Below, one piece after another: positions 23,651 to 30,762 of a stretch of DNA of 44,680 bases; the stretch's first letter is position 1; the number at the start of each line of letters is the position of its first letter. The notes beneath the pieces were generated by a model. That model was given only the letters and a program-made list of their open reading frames with translations. It was not told the DNA's origin and did not search any database. Position numbers and translations under genes: made by a program. This stretch comes from Candidatus Kaiserbacteria bacterium (GTDB lineage Bacteria > Patescibacteriota > Minisyncoccia > Phycocordibacterales > UBA2100): the NCBI GenBank assembly GCA_023267655.1, contig JAHFMV010000008.1, forward strand, positions 1 to 44,680, written 5' to 3'.

Positions 23651-23989
23651 CTAAACGCCGACGCCAACTTTCCAAGCCATCTCCACAATTGAAATATTAA
23701 TGGGGATTTCTATCCCTTTTTCTGCTTTAAACTTTTTTATCTCGGTTATGATAGTCTCCAGCATTTTTTGCTTGTCGCCTTCCGGAATCGCACCCAAACC
23801 GGCATTGATATATATCTCCATCGGTGCAGCATTGATCGTGATTTGGTTTGAATTCGCAAAAACAGAGACATCAGTAAGAGGTAAATTGCTCGCACGCGAA
23901 ACAACCTGATGCAATTCCTCACCTCATGAACGAATGATATCGTCCGGAAATTTCTTTGAGTCGTAGTCTATCTTAACAACGGGTGCCAT
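23651..23989 (-). pseudogene. Gene with an in-frame TGA at codon 22
   Basis: An intact leaderless-type start exists at 23987-23989 (TACCAT ends 7 nt upstream). It encodes MAPVVKIDYDSKKFPDDIIR-S, then TGA at 23924-23926, and the same frame continues as GEELHQVVSRASNLPL to a stop at 23651. The joined protein would have about 112 residues, of a small alpha/beta type with a tautomerase-like feel (KIDYDSKKFP, IPINISIVEMAW); the family is uncertain. No frameshift or other stop is present. The simplest reading is a recent nonsense mutation. Selenocysteine insertion or sequencing error are alternatives; TGA clearly works as a stop elsewhere in the window. Confidence 0.65.
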
Positions 23990-24031
23990 GCGGCGGATGG
24001 TAGCACGAAGGAACACGGTTTTGAAGCGAGA

Positions 24032-24193
24032 CAGCAGCTTTCGTTTTAAAAATCAGAAACGACGGCGGGAAGGTGTTTGAAGGGGTCTCTCGCAGGCTGA
24101 CGAGCCGAGAGTGAGCGCTGCGCGAGCACGCGCAGACAGCGACCCCTGAGAACACTTCCCGGCGGCGTCGGTTTTTAAAACGATTACTGCTGC
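24032..24193 (+). repeat. Hairpin repeat family beta, copy 1
   Basis: This about 160-nt imperfect palindrome has outer arms CAGCAGCTTTCGTTTTAAAA / TTTTAAAACGATTACTGCTG, inner arms GGCGGGAAGGTGTTTGAAGG and CTGAGAACACTTCCCGGCGG next to GGTC/GACC, and apex CTGCGCG-AGCA-CGCGCAG (24118-24135). The second copy is at 42499-42660. Confidence 0.85.
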
Positions 24194-24204
24194 GAGCGCT
24201 ACTT

Positions 24205-24714
24205 CTATGCGCTTCCTATCAATAACCCTGCAGCCAATACGAGGCCGCCGCCGAAGATAACTTGGACGACCGAGAGCCAGAACGAGAGTTTGAAATAATG
24301 GAAGCGGATGTAGGAAATCGCGATAAGCTCGAGGCCGACGACGATGTACGCGATGTAGAGCGCGACGTCGAGGTGTGCGAGGAGAAATGGCAGCGTGTGG
24401 AGGATGCCGCCGAGGAAGGTCATCGCGCCGACGATAACGCCGCGGATGATCGGGTGACCGCGGCCGGTCTGCGCGCCGGTATCCGAGAGCGCTTCCGCAA
24501 ACGCCATCGAGATCGCAGCGCCGACTGCCGCCGATGCGCCGATAAGAAAGGCGATGTGCGGCTTGCCGGTTGCATAGGCTGCGGCGAAAAGCGGCGCGAG
24601 CGTTGAAATCGAGCCGTCCATCAGCCCCAAGAGTCCCGGTTGCACAACTTGGAGGAGAAAGTCGCGCTCGGTTTGCGGACGAGCCAGCGCTGGGGATTGC
24701 CCTTGTTCAACCAT
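24205..24714 (-). CDS. VIT1/CCC1-family membrane transporter-like protein
   Basis: A 169-residue protein with about five hydrophobic helices and the family-like motifs QPGLLGLMDGSISTLAPLF and SMAFAEALSDTG. VIT1/CCC1 proteins move Fe2+ or Mn2+ across membranes. The length is near the lower end for the family. The start at MVEQGQSPAL (24712-24714) is preferred; an in-frame upstream Met would overlap the divergent gene. The two genes share a very short divergent promoter region. Confidence 0.8.
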   Translation of the reverse strand: MVEQGQSPALARPQTERDFLLQVVQPGLLGLMDGSISTLAPLFAAAYATGKPHIAFLIGASAAVGAAISMAFAEALSDTGAQTGRGHPIIRGVIVGAMTFLGGILHTLPFLLAHLDVALYIAYIVVGLELIAISYIRFHYFKLSFWLSVVQVIFGGGLVLAAGLLIGSA

Positions 24715-24739
24715 TCCTGCATATGCTACTATCTCTCGC

Positions 24740-25123
24740 ATGAAAGGCAAAGGCGTTATGGTGTTTTGGATCGTGCTTGCGGTCTTGATTGTCGGCGGAT
24801 TCGGCGCATCGCTCTATATGAAAACGCTGCCGGGCAAGTACGACGGCCTCGCACAGTGCCTTAAAGACAAAGGGGTGATTTTCTACGGCGCATTCTGGTG
24901 CCCGCATTGCCAAGCGACGAAGAAACAATTTGGTAATTCCGCGCCGCTTTTGCCGTATGTTGAATGTTCGGAGCCAGACCAGAAGACACAGACGCCGATT
25001 TGTATCGAAAAGAAGATTGTGCAATACCCGACGTGGGTGCGTCCGCAGGATGATCAGCGTTTGAGTGGGGAACATACTCTGCAGGAGATTGCTGATTTTG
25101 GAGGGTGTACGCTACCACAATAG
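24740..25123 (+). CDS. Membrane-anchored thioredoxin-like protein
   Basis: A 127-residue protein with an N-terminal helix (VFWIVLAVLIVGGFGASLYM) and a thioredoxin-like fold with active site CPHC (GAFWCPHCQATKKQFG) and cis-Pro region VQYPTWV. Similar domains are often fused to VKOR-type oxidases; here the partner is the DsbB-like gene downstream. It probably carries electrons between DsbB and exported proteins. TACTAT (24727-24732) ends 7 nt before the ATG, so it is leaderless. The gap to dsbB holds a quasi-palindromic tract. Confidence 0.87.
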   Translation: MKGKGVMVFWIVLAVLIVGGFGASLYMKTLPGKYDGLAQCLKDKGVIFYGAFWCPHCQATKKQFGNSAPLLPYVECSEPDQKTQTPICIEKKIVQYPTWVRPQDDQRLSGEHTLQEIADFGGCTLPQ

Positions 25124-25126
25124 GTG

Positions 25127-25209
25127 ACAGGTTCTAGGTGTCAGGTGCCAGGGAAATGCGATATGAATTTAGACCCAACCTGTAACCTTGAACCTAGCAC
25201 CTGGAACCT
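25127..25209. repeat. AGGTTC/AGGTG quasi-palindromic tract
   Basis: Left AGGTTCTAGGTGTCAGG (about 25130) and right CCTAGCACCTGGAACCT (25192-25208) are inverted repeats matching at about 14 of 17 positions. The right arm ends at the dsbB start codon, so the folded RNA would hide it. Confidence 0.65.
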
Positions 25210-25755
25210 ATGAATGTCGCCGACTTAAATTACTTTCTCGCCACCGCAACAATCGGTTTGCAGCTCGTTACCGTCATCCTGCTTTTTGTTTTTTTAATGA
25301 GAAAAAGAGTGCCTTCGTTTAACGATATTGCGCAAAGTGTGGGCGAGAAGGGATTGTGGATTGGTTTTGGCGCCGCAGCCGTGGGAACAGTGATGGCCGT
25401 TTATTATTCCGACATCCTTGGTTTTGATCCGTGCTACTGGTGCTACTGGCAGCGAATCTTTCTGTTCCCGCAAGCGGTTCTTCTTGGAATGGCCGCGTGG
25501 AATAAAGACATTCGCATAGCGAATTATTCCCTTGTACTCTCCGCACTCGGAGCGCTTGTTGCGCTCTATCACCATTTGGAACAGACCGTAGGCGAAGGTG
25601 TATTGCCGTGTCCTGCGACTGGTGGAGTTAGTTGTGCGCACCGTGTTATCTTCGAATACGGCTACATTACGTTCCCGCTGATGGCGTTTACAACGTTTGC
25701 GTTTTTGATCGTGGTGATGTTTATCGTGCGCTCCAAAAGAGCACTTGACGCATAG
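25210..25755 (+). CDS. dsbB: DsbB-like disulfide oxidoreductase
   Basis: A 181-residue membrane protein with four to five helices. It has the two DsbB/BdbC cysteine pairs: CYWC in PCYWCYWQRIFLFPQ and CPATGGVSC in the second external loop. DsbB reoxidises DsbA and passes electrons to a quinone or another acceptor. It lies 86 nt after the thioredoxin-like gene on the same strand and completes a disulfide-forming set with the two DsbA genes at 17 and 23 kb. Confidence 0.92.
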   Translation: MNVADLNYFLATATIGLQLVTVILLFVFLMRKRVPSFNDIAQSVGEKGLWIGFGAAAVGTVMAVYYSDILGFDPCYWCYWQRIFLFPQAVLLGMAAWNKDIRIANYSLVLSALGALVALYHHLEQTVGEGVLPCPATGGVSCAHRVIFEYGYITFPLMAFTTFAFLIVVMFIVRSKRALDA

Positions 25756-25834
25756 TATAAGGAATGGTACTGTGCCCTCGGCGGGTTTCGACCCCCAAAT
25801 AGTCCTGAAATAGGCTCAAATTGGGAGATCCCAA

Positions 25835-26278
25835 ATGAAGCGTTTTGCAATGGCTACTGCAGCTGCCGCAATCTTCGCCAGCGCGTTTTCAACGTCGAGT
25901 TTGGCGCAAGAGCTGGACACGATTTGTTCAAGGCTCGGTAAAGTGCCGCGTCACCACCTCGTCGCCAATGAGGAGGATAAGATCCCCACGCTCAAGTATC
26001 AGATGGTGCCGGAGAAGACCGAGTGCGTCACCGGCAAAGCAGAGCACAAGATCGCGGGCGCTCAAAAGCCGCTCGACACCATCAAAGACGCGATGGCCGT
26101 CGTCAATGCGGTTCGAGACCTCGTCCGGACCGGGTTCACGGATTCGGAGGATCTCAAGAAGGTGATCGAGTACGTGGCAGAGGTCGAGAAGAAAGACGCT
26201 GCTCGGCCCAAGAAGAAGGTTGCAGGACATGGGAGCGATTCATTCTCCGCGATCTTTAAGGAGGAAGCGAAGAAGTAG
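25835..26278 (+). CDS. Small exported protein, unknown
   Basis: A 147-residue protein with a clear signal peptide (MKRFAMATAAAAIFASAFST, cleavage probably after SSLAQ). The mature part has two Cys (TICSRLG and ECVTG), fitting disulfide formation by the nearby Dsb system, and a charged helical tail (KKKVAGHGSDSF). No family is recognised. The start codon directly follows TTGGG-AGAT-CCCAA, a small hairpin that contains the Shine-Dalgarno-like GGGAG. An intrinsic terminator follows. Confidence 0.7.
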   Translation: MKRFAMATAAAAIFASAFSTSSLAQELDTICSRLGKVPRHHLVANEEDKIPTLKYQMVPEKTECVTGKAEHKIAGAQKPLDTIKDAMAVVNAVRDLVRTGFTDSEDLKKVIEYVAEVEKKDAARPKKKVAGHGSDSFSAIFKEEAKK

Positions 26279-26298
26279 GCCAGCGGCCTCAATGAATG

Positions 26299-26337
26299 GC
26301 CCGGTGCGCAAGTGCGTGCCGGGCTTTTATTTTTTTA
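26299..26337 (+). terminator. Intrinsic terminator of the exported-protein gene
   Basis: GCCCGG (26299-26304) and CCGGGC (26319-26324), with inner TGC/GCA pairing, form the stem, followed by TTTTATTTTTTTA. Confidence 0.9.
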
Positions 26338-26863
26338 TATGTTCCGAAAGCGCTGCGAGGAATTTTTTGAAAACGTCGGTCGTTTTTGGATCGACTAAAT
26401 TCATTTCCGCGTCGAATTCGCCGTCTTCGTCGTTGCCGCAGTAAAATTCTGGCTGACCCATCGTGCGGGCGTTGAAGTAGCTCATGATGCGGCGGACGTC
26501 GTATTGTGCGAATGAGGCGCCTCGCGGCCCCGACGAGGCGCCCACGATGCCGACCGGCTTTTGATTCCAGAGTTTGTAATCAGGCCGCGATAGCCAGTCA
26601 ATGAGATTCTTTAGTGATCCCGCCGGTGTGCGGTTGAATTCGGGAACGGCGAAAAGTACGGCATCAGCAACAGTGATCTTCCCGCGAATATCGGTCACGA
26701 CCTCTGGATACGCGCTTTCTTCAACATCCTGATTGAATATCGGCACAGCGCTATAATCCAGAATCTCAATCCCCATCTCCGGCGCCAATTTCTGCGCAGC
26801 CCGCAAAAGCGCGGTGTTGTAAGATTTTTTTCGTAAGCTTCCAGAAATAGCGAGAACGTTCAT
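26327..26863 (-). CDS. NAD(P)H-dependent FMN reductase
   Basis: A 178-residue flavodoxin-like protein with the FMN phosphate loop ISGSLRKKSYN and the family motif PEFNRTPAGSLKNLIDWLS, then IVGASSGPRGA. It matches NADPH-dependent FMN reductases (ChrR/YieF-like), which reduce FMN, quinones or metals. The ATG at 26861-26863 is preceded 6 nt upstream by TATACT (complement of 26870-26875), so leaderless; the ORF's extra five codons overlap this -10 box. Confidence 0.92.
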   Translation of the reverse strand: MNVLAISGSLRKKSYNTALLRAAQKLAPEMGIEILDYSAVPIFNQDVEESAYPEVVTDIRGKITVADAVLFAVPEFNRTPAGSLKNLIDWLSRPDYKLWNQKPVGIVGASSGPRGASFAQYDVRRIMSYFNARTMGQPEFYCGNDEDGEFDAEMNLVDPKTTDVFKKFLAALSEHIKK

Positions 26864-26890
26864 TGCAGTAGTATACACACAGTAGCAAAA

Positions 26891-26913
26891 TCCCGACAGT
26901 CAGACTGTCGGGA
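26891..26913. repeat. 23-bp palindrome upstream of the RAYT gene
   Basis: TCCCGACAGTC and GACTGTCGGGA flank a single A (26891-26913). It shares its arms with the 50-bp palindrome at 27615-27664 and lies at the -35 position of the transposase promoter. Confidence 0.9.
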
Positions 26914-26933
26914 CTTTGGCGTATTATTCTAGT

Positions 26934-27617
26934 ATGCGTGTCGAGCCTTATGCGGTGGGGTCATATCTCCATATTGTCAAACGTGGCGCAAGGGGGATGG
27001 CGATAACGAGCGACGTTAGCGATCAATTTCGATTTCTTCGGCTCCTCTATTTTATGAATGATCAATTTTTTAACGAAGATTGGGAATTACAGGTTGAGGG
27101 TAAGCATTTTGGGTACCGTCCCGATACGTGGCCGGAGCGCGAGCCATTGGTAAGCATTCTTTCCTATACTCTTATGCCAAATCATTTTCATCTTCTCATT
27201 AAAGAAATACAGGAAGGAGGAGTGTCTGCATTTATGCAGAAATTGGGGCAAAGTATGACGGTGCATTTCAATTTAAAATATGATCAACGCGGAAGCATCT
27301 TTCAAGGTTCATACCGCAGCCGCACGATTTCAAACGATACGTATTTACAGTATGTTGTTGCGTATATTAGCGTTAAGAACACGTTTGAGTTGTATCCCCA
27401 TGGCGGCCTAAAGGGTGCAATGGATGATTTTGAAAAAGCATGGAAATGGGCAATGACATATCCGTTTTCAAGTCTCGGCACATATGCACAGAACTCAATA
27501 GATCCGTTAGTCGATCTAGCGGCGTGTAACGAAGTCATTCAGGCACCGAAAGAGTTTAAAGTATTCGCAAAAGACGTGATCCTTGGAGGTAAATGGACGG
27601 AGGGAGAATTTGAGTAA
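26934..27617 (+). CDS. REP-associated tyrosine transposase (Y1/HUH, IS200-like)
   Basis: A 227-residue TnpA_REP-type protein. The HUH metal-binding motif is in LMPNHFHLLI and the likely catalytic Tyr is in DTYLQYVVAYISVKN; GSIFQGSYRSR is also typical. Such enzymes cut and join single-stranded DNA at hairpins and are linked to REP/BIME spread. TATTAT (26922-26927) ends 6 nt before the ATG, so it is leaderless, like the housekeeping genes. The stop codon is part of a perfect 50-bp palindrome, and a related 23-bp palindrome lies upstream, so gene and palindromes form a unit at 26891-27664. Confidence 0.9.
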   Translation: MRVEPYAVGSYLHIVKRGARGMAITSDVSDQFRFLRLLYFMNDQFFNEDWELQVEGKHFGYRPDTWPEREPLVSILSYTLMPNHFHLLIKEIQEGGVSAFMQKLGQSMTVHFNLKYDQRGSIFQGSYRSRTISNDTYLQYVVAYISVKNTFELYPHGGLKGAMDDFEKAWKWAMTYPFSSLGTYAQNSIDPLVDLAACNEVIQAPKEFKVFAKDVILGGKWTEGEFE

Positions 27618-27664
27618 TCCCGACAGTCTGACTATCGGTACCGATAGTCAGACTGTCGGGATTA
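27615..27664. repeat. Perfect 50-bp palindrome at the RAYT stop codon
   Basis: The left half is TAATCCCGACAGTCTGACTA plus TCGGT; the right half is its exact reverse complement, with no loop. The first three bases are the transposase stop codon. The arms contain the same CCCGACAGTC as the upstream palindrome. Confidence 0.92.
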
Positions 27665-27677
27665 GATTTGTGTGCTT

Positions 27678-28724
27678 TTAAAGCGTGGGTTCGTGCATTC
27701 CTTTGTAGCGCATCCGCATGAGGCCAAACTGGAGTGTGTACTTATCGTAGCCGTGCATAAAGATCGCGATTGCGGCGCCTGCGAGGATAATGTGCGGCCA
27801 GACTGCTTCGCCAAAATAGAGCAGCGAGAGCGTGAGCCAGAAGAGGAGGAAGAGCGACGCGAAACGGACTTCAATGCCAAAAACAAAGAAAAGTCCGAGG
27901 AGGAGTTCGATGCAGAATGCGCCAAGCACGATGAATCCGGGATCGAAGGGGAAATAATTGGTGAGGTTGTAACGAGTCACGGTATCGATCGCGAGCTGCG
28001 CGTGGATTAATTTGGCATACATCGATGCATAGATGAGCGAGGAGCCAAACGCGACGCGCAGAAGGAGAAAGCTGTGCTTTTCGAGCCACGCGACGATATT
28101 GTGTATCATGTGTGGATAAAGATGGTGGAAATATTTATCGAGCGCGAAGGTGGCGTTGCCGACGATGAGCGTAATCGTCATTTCGCCAAAGTAATTGAGA
28201 TACGTCAGCATGTACGTGCCGTAGTGTTGCCACATCATGAGATAAAAGAGCATGAGAATCGCGGCCGAAATGCGGGTAAAAAGCCCGGCGGTAATGAGCG
28301 TGCCGCAGACGATAAGAAGGATCGTCGCTGCGTGCGCAGACACTGGATGCAGGAAGTCTGCAAGCGGGAGTTCTGGTCCAAAGAGTGCACCAAAATAGCC
28401 AGATGCGGTGATCGCGACACCTAGTGTGAGGCGCGCGACGAGCGGCGCATACGGCTTGAGGCGATCCAAAAGCGGACTTATGTGCCGTTCGATCGGCTTT
28501 GAAATTGAAATCGCGAGGATCGTAAAGATCGCCCACATGCAGATGAACATCCAGAAGAAAAACTGCCCCGTATGCGCGGTTATGATGTCAAAGACTTGCA
28601 GTGGCGGCATGGTGAGATCATGTGCGATGACGTCTTTGGGAAGCACGTAGACTTCGTGTGCGAGCGCAATCGCAGGCACGAGTAATGCCGCAAGCGAAAG
28701 AGGAAGGAGACGGAGGAATCGCAT
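27678..28724 (-). CDS. DoxX-like polytopic membrane protein
   Basis: A 348-residue protein with a signal-like first segment (LRLLPLSLAALLVPAIALAH), then about eight hydrophobic helices. Two halves have a DoxX-like look: VARLTLGVAITASGYFGALF... and LLRVAFGSSLIYASMYAKLI. DoxX-type proteins are often partners of oxidoreductases. It starts 10 nt after the FAD dehydrogenase gene, but TAGAAT also ends 7 nt before its ATG, so it may have its own leaderless promoter inside the end of that gene. It may pass electrons or anchor the dehydrogenase; this is inference. Confidence 0.7.
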   Translation of the reverse strand: MRFLRLLPLSLAALLVPAIALAHEVYVLPKDVIAHDLTMPPLQVFDIITAHTGQFFFWMFICMWAIFTILAISISKPIERHISPLLDRLKPYAPLVARLTLGVAITASGYFGALFGPELPLADFLHPVSAHAATILLIVCGTLITAGLFTRISAAILMLFYLMMWQHYGTYMLTYLNYFGEMTITLIVGNATFALDKYFHHLYPHMIHNIVAWLEKHSFLLLRVAFGSSLIYASMYAKLIHAQLAIDTVTRYNLTNYFPFDPGFIVLGAFCIELLLGLFFVFGIEVRFASLFLLFWLTLSLLYFGEAVWPHIILAGAAIAIFMHGYDKYTLQFGLMRMRYKGMHEPTL

Positions 28725-28734
28725 ACCGCGTATT

Positions 28735-30381
28735 CTACTGCTTTTTCAGCATGTATTTTTCGATATCCCCTACGGTGCCACCGACTTTTTTGCACGGATT
28801 CAGAATGTTCAGTGGATCAAAGATGCGTTTTACCTCGGCAAAAAGCGCGACCATCTTCGCGCCAAACATCTTCTCGAGGTACGGTGTGCGGATGATGCCG
28901 TCATTGTGCTCACCCGTTGATGAGCCGCCGAATTTGAACACGAGATCGTAGACTTTTGGCGTGAGTTCAAGAATCGTCGCGCGCGCTTTCGCGTCGCCGA
29001 GGTTCATGAGGGGGATGATGTGAAAGTTGCCGTTCCCGATATGACCTTGGATGGTGTAAATCAAGTCGTACTCGGCGAGAAGTTTGCTCAATGCAGGGAT
29101 GAATTCCGGGTAACTTTCAATAGGGACGACAAGATCGTCGATAAAGGGTGACGCGTACAAGCCGCGAAGATTTTTTCGGAGGAGAGAAAACGCCTCGCGG
29201 CGGATAATCCAGTATTTCTTTGCATCCATCTCGCCGTGTGTCAGTTTCGTTTTTACCGGCAGATCCGCGAGAGAGAGCCGTGCTTCGCGCGCCTTCTCGC
29301 GCGCCATCTCGGGCGTATCCTCCGCAAATTCAGCCATGAGGATGAGTTTCGGGACGCCGCCGGTGAGCACCATCCACAACTCGGGGAGAAACGCGAAACC
29401 GAGGCGCATCATCAGCGTAAATCCGAAGTGTCCGATGATTTGCGGCATAAATCGTACTGCGAGCTTGAAGGTCTGATCGTCGTAGCTCTCGAACGATTCT
29501 GGGCTGTGCTTCATGACGCGACGCACAATTTCCGGAAGTTCGTGGATGTCCCGCACAAAAATGACCACCATCGCACGGTGCTTTTTGAGCATCATAAGCT
29601 TGAGGCGAGCCCTTGTAACAATCCCAAGCGTTCCTTGGGAGCCGACGATGAGTTTTGAAAGATCGAACATGCCCGTTTTGTCGTCCCACACGTCCCAGAG
29701 CGCGTAACCGGCAGAGTTTTTGCTTACGTGTGGCCTCGCCGCTTCGATGACATCGTGATTCTCGACGATAAGATCGTGAACTCCACGATAGATGGATCCT
29801 TCAAAGGATTGCTGCGCCTGCTTTTGTGCAACTTCGGATTGTGAAAGTGAGCGGAAGGTCGTTTGTGAGCCGTCAGAGAGGACGATATCGAGCTCTTCAA
29901 CATAATTGGCGGTTTTGCCGTAGCGCAGCGTAAGCTCTCCGCCCGAGTTGTTGCCGATCATGCCGCCGAGGGCGCAGAGCTCACGGGAGGCCGGATAGGA
30001 GGGAATTAGTGCTCCGACTTTCGCAAGCGTTTCTTTTTCAAGGTCGCGATAAAACACGCCAGGCTCTGTAACGACATACGCCGGCGTGACCTCCCATATT
30101 TTATGCATCTGTTCCGTAAACGAGAGGGAAATCGAATCAGTGAGCGGGCCTCCCGTCATGTCAGTACCGGCTGCACGAGCGGCTATTGAAATCTTCTCGC
30201 CAGAGGCAGCCTTTTCGTGCACAAGGGCGACGACTGTTGCCACGTCCGAGGCATTTTTGGGGTATACCACGATCTGGGGACGCTTCTCAAAAATACTCGT
30301 ATCGTGCGAGTGCTTTTTGAGTACATCCGGAGCATCGGACACATCAATCCCTTGTGCTTGAAGATCTTCGCAAAGCGACAT
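28735..30381 (-). CDS. FAD-linked dehydrogenase, D-lactate/glycolate type
   Basis: A 548-residue protein of the GlcD/Dld family. The FAD_binding_4 (PCMH) domain is at about 30-220 (PKNASDVATVVALV, RAAGTDMTGGPLTDSISLSF, GALGGMIGNNSGGE-like CALGGMIGNNSGGELTLRYG). The FAD-oxidase C domain follows with GHIGNGNFHIIPLMN and GEHNDGIIRTPYLEKMFG. Such enzymes oxidise D-lactate or related hydroxy acids. No Fe-S domain is present, so this is the short form. TATACT (complement of 30389-30394) ends 7 nt before the ATG, so leaderless. It is followed at once by the DoxX-like gene. Confidence 0.9.
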   Translation of the reverse strand: MSLCEDLQAQGIDVSDAPDVLKKHSHDTSIFEKRPQIVVYPKNASDVATVVALVHEKAASGEKISIAARAAGTDMTGGPLTDSISLSFTEQMHKIWEVTPAYVVTEPGVFYRDLEKETLAKVGALIPSYPASRELCALGGMIGNNSGGELTLRYGKTANYVEELDIVLSDGSQTTFRSLSQSEVAQKQAQQSFEGSIYRGVHDLIVENHDVIEAARPHVSKNSAGYALWDVWDDKTGMFDLSKLIVGSQGTLGIVTRARLKLMMLKKHRAMVVIFVRDIHELPEIVRRVMKHSPESFESYDDQTFKLAVRFMPQIIGHFGFTLMMRLGFAFLPELWMVLTGGVPKLILMAEFAEDTPEMAREKAREARLSLADLPVKTKLTHGEMDAKKYWIIRREAFSLLRKNLRGLYASPFIDDLVVPIESYPEFIPALSKLLAEYDLIYTIQGHIGNGNFHIIPLMNLGDAKARATILELTPKVYDLVFKFGGSSTGEHNDGIIRTPYLEKMFGAKMVALFAEVKRIFDPLNILNPCKKVGGTVGDIEKYMLKKQ

Positions 30382-30762
30382 TCAGATTAGTATACCCGAT
30401 AAAAAACAAACCTCTCGTCTCGTCAAGTTGTGGTTAAAAGCTCATTTAAGAAGCAGCACACAAGAGAGAAGTCGTATAGGACGTTAATAAACGTAAAGGA
30501 CGTCCTATACGTATATATGCAGGTGAGCGGTATTTGTATAAGACATACAAAAGGTGTGTATCAATACGGACATATCTACATGAGGAGATAAAAGACGTAT
30601 CGATAAATTGCTACAACACGGCTCTAGAGTATCGGTCAAATTTTAACGTTAGGGCATGGATTCCACCTGCTGACTAGATTGACCGGCGCAGTGTTCAATA
30701 TACTCTTCTCGCCAGGCAGAGTTTTTGTCTTTAAAAATCTTTAGTATTTAGCGAGAATTTGT
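30382..30762. other. 380-nt intergenic region with a 12-bp dyad
   Basis: No ORF is convincing. CGTATAGGACGT (30473-30484) and ACGTCCTATACG (30500-30511) form a perfect 12-bp inverted repeat around 15 nt, without a T-run. The 3' part is AT-rich (CTTTAGTATTTAGCG) and probably holds the promoter and leader of the surface-protein gene at 30763. Confidence 0.55.

Noticed and set aside
23924-23926. TGA read as glycine (alternative genetic code)
   Set aside because: TGA terminates several other genes in the window, and no other gene needs TGA as a sense codon.
27615-27664. Intrinsic terminator of the RAYT gene
   Set aside because: A 50-bp palindrome with no loop and no T-run does not look like a terminator; it fits a REP-type transposase target better.
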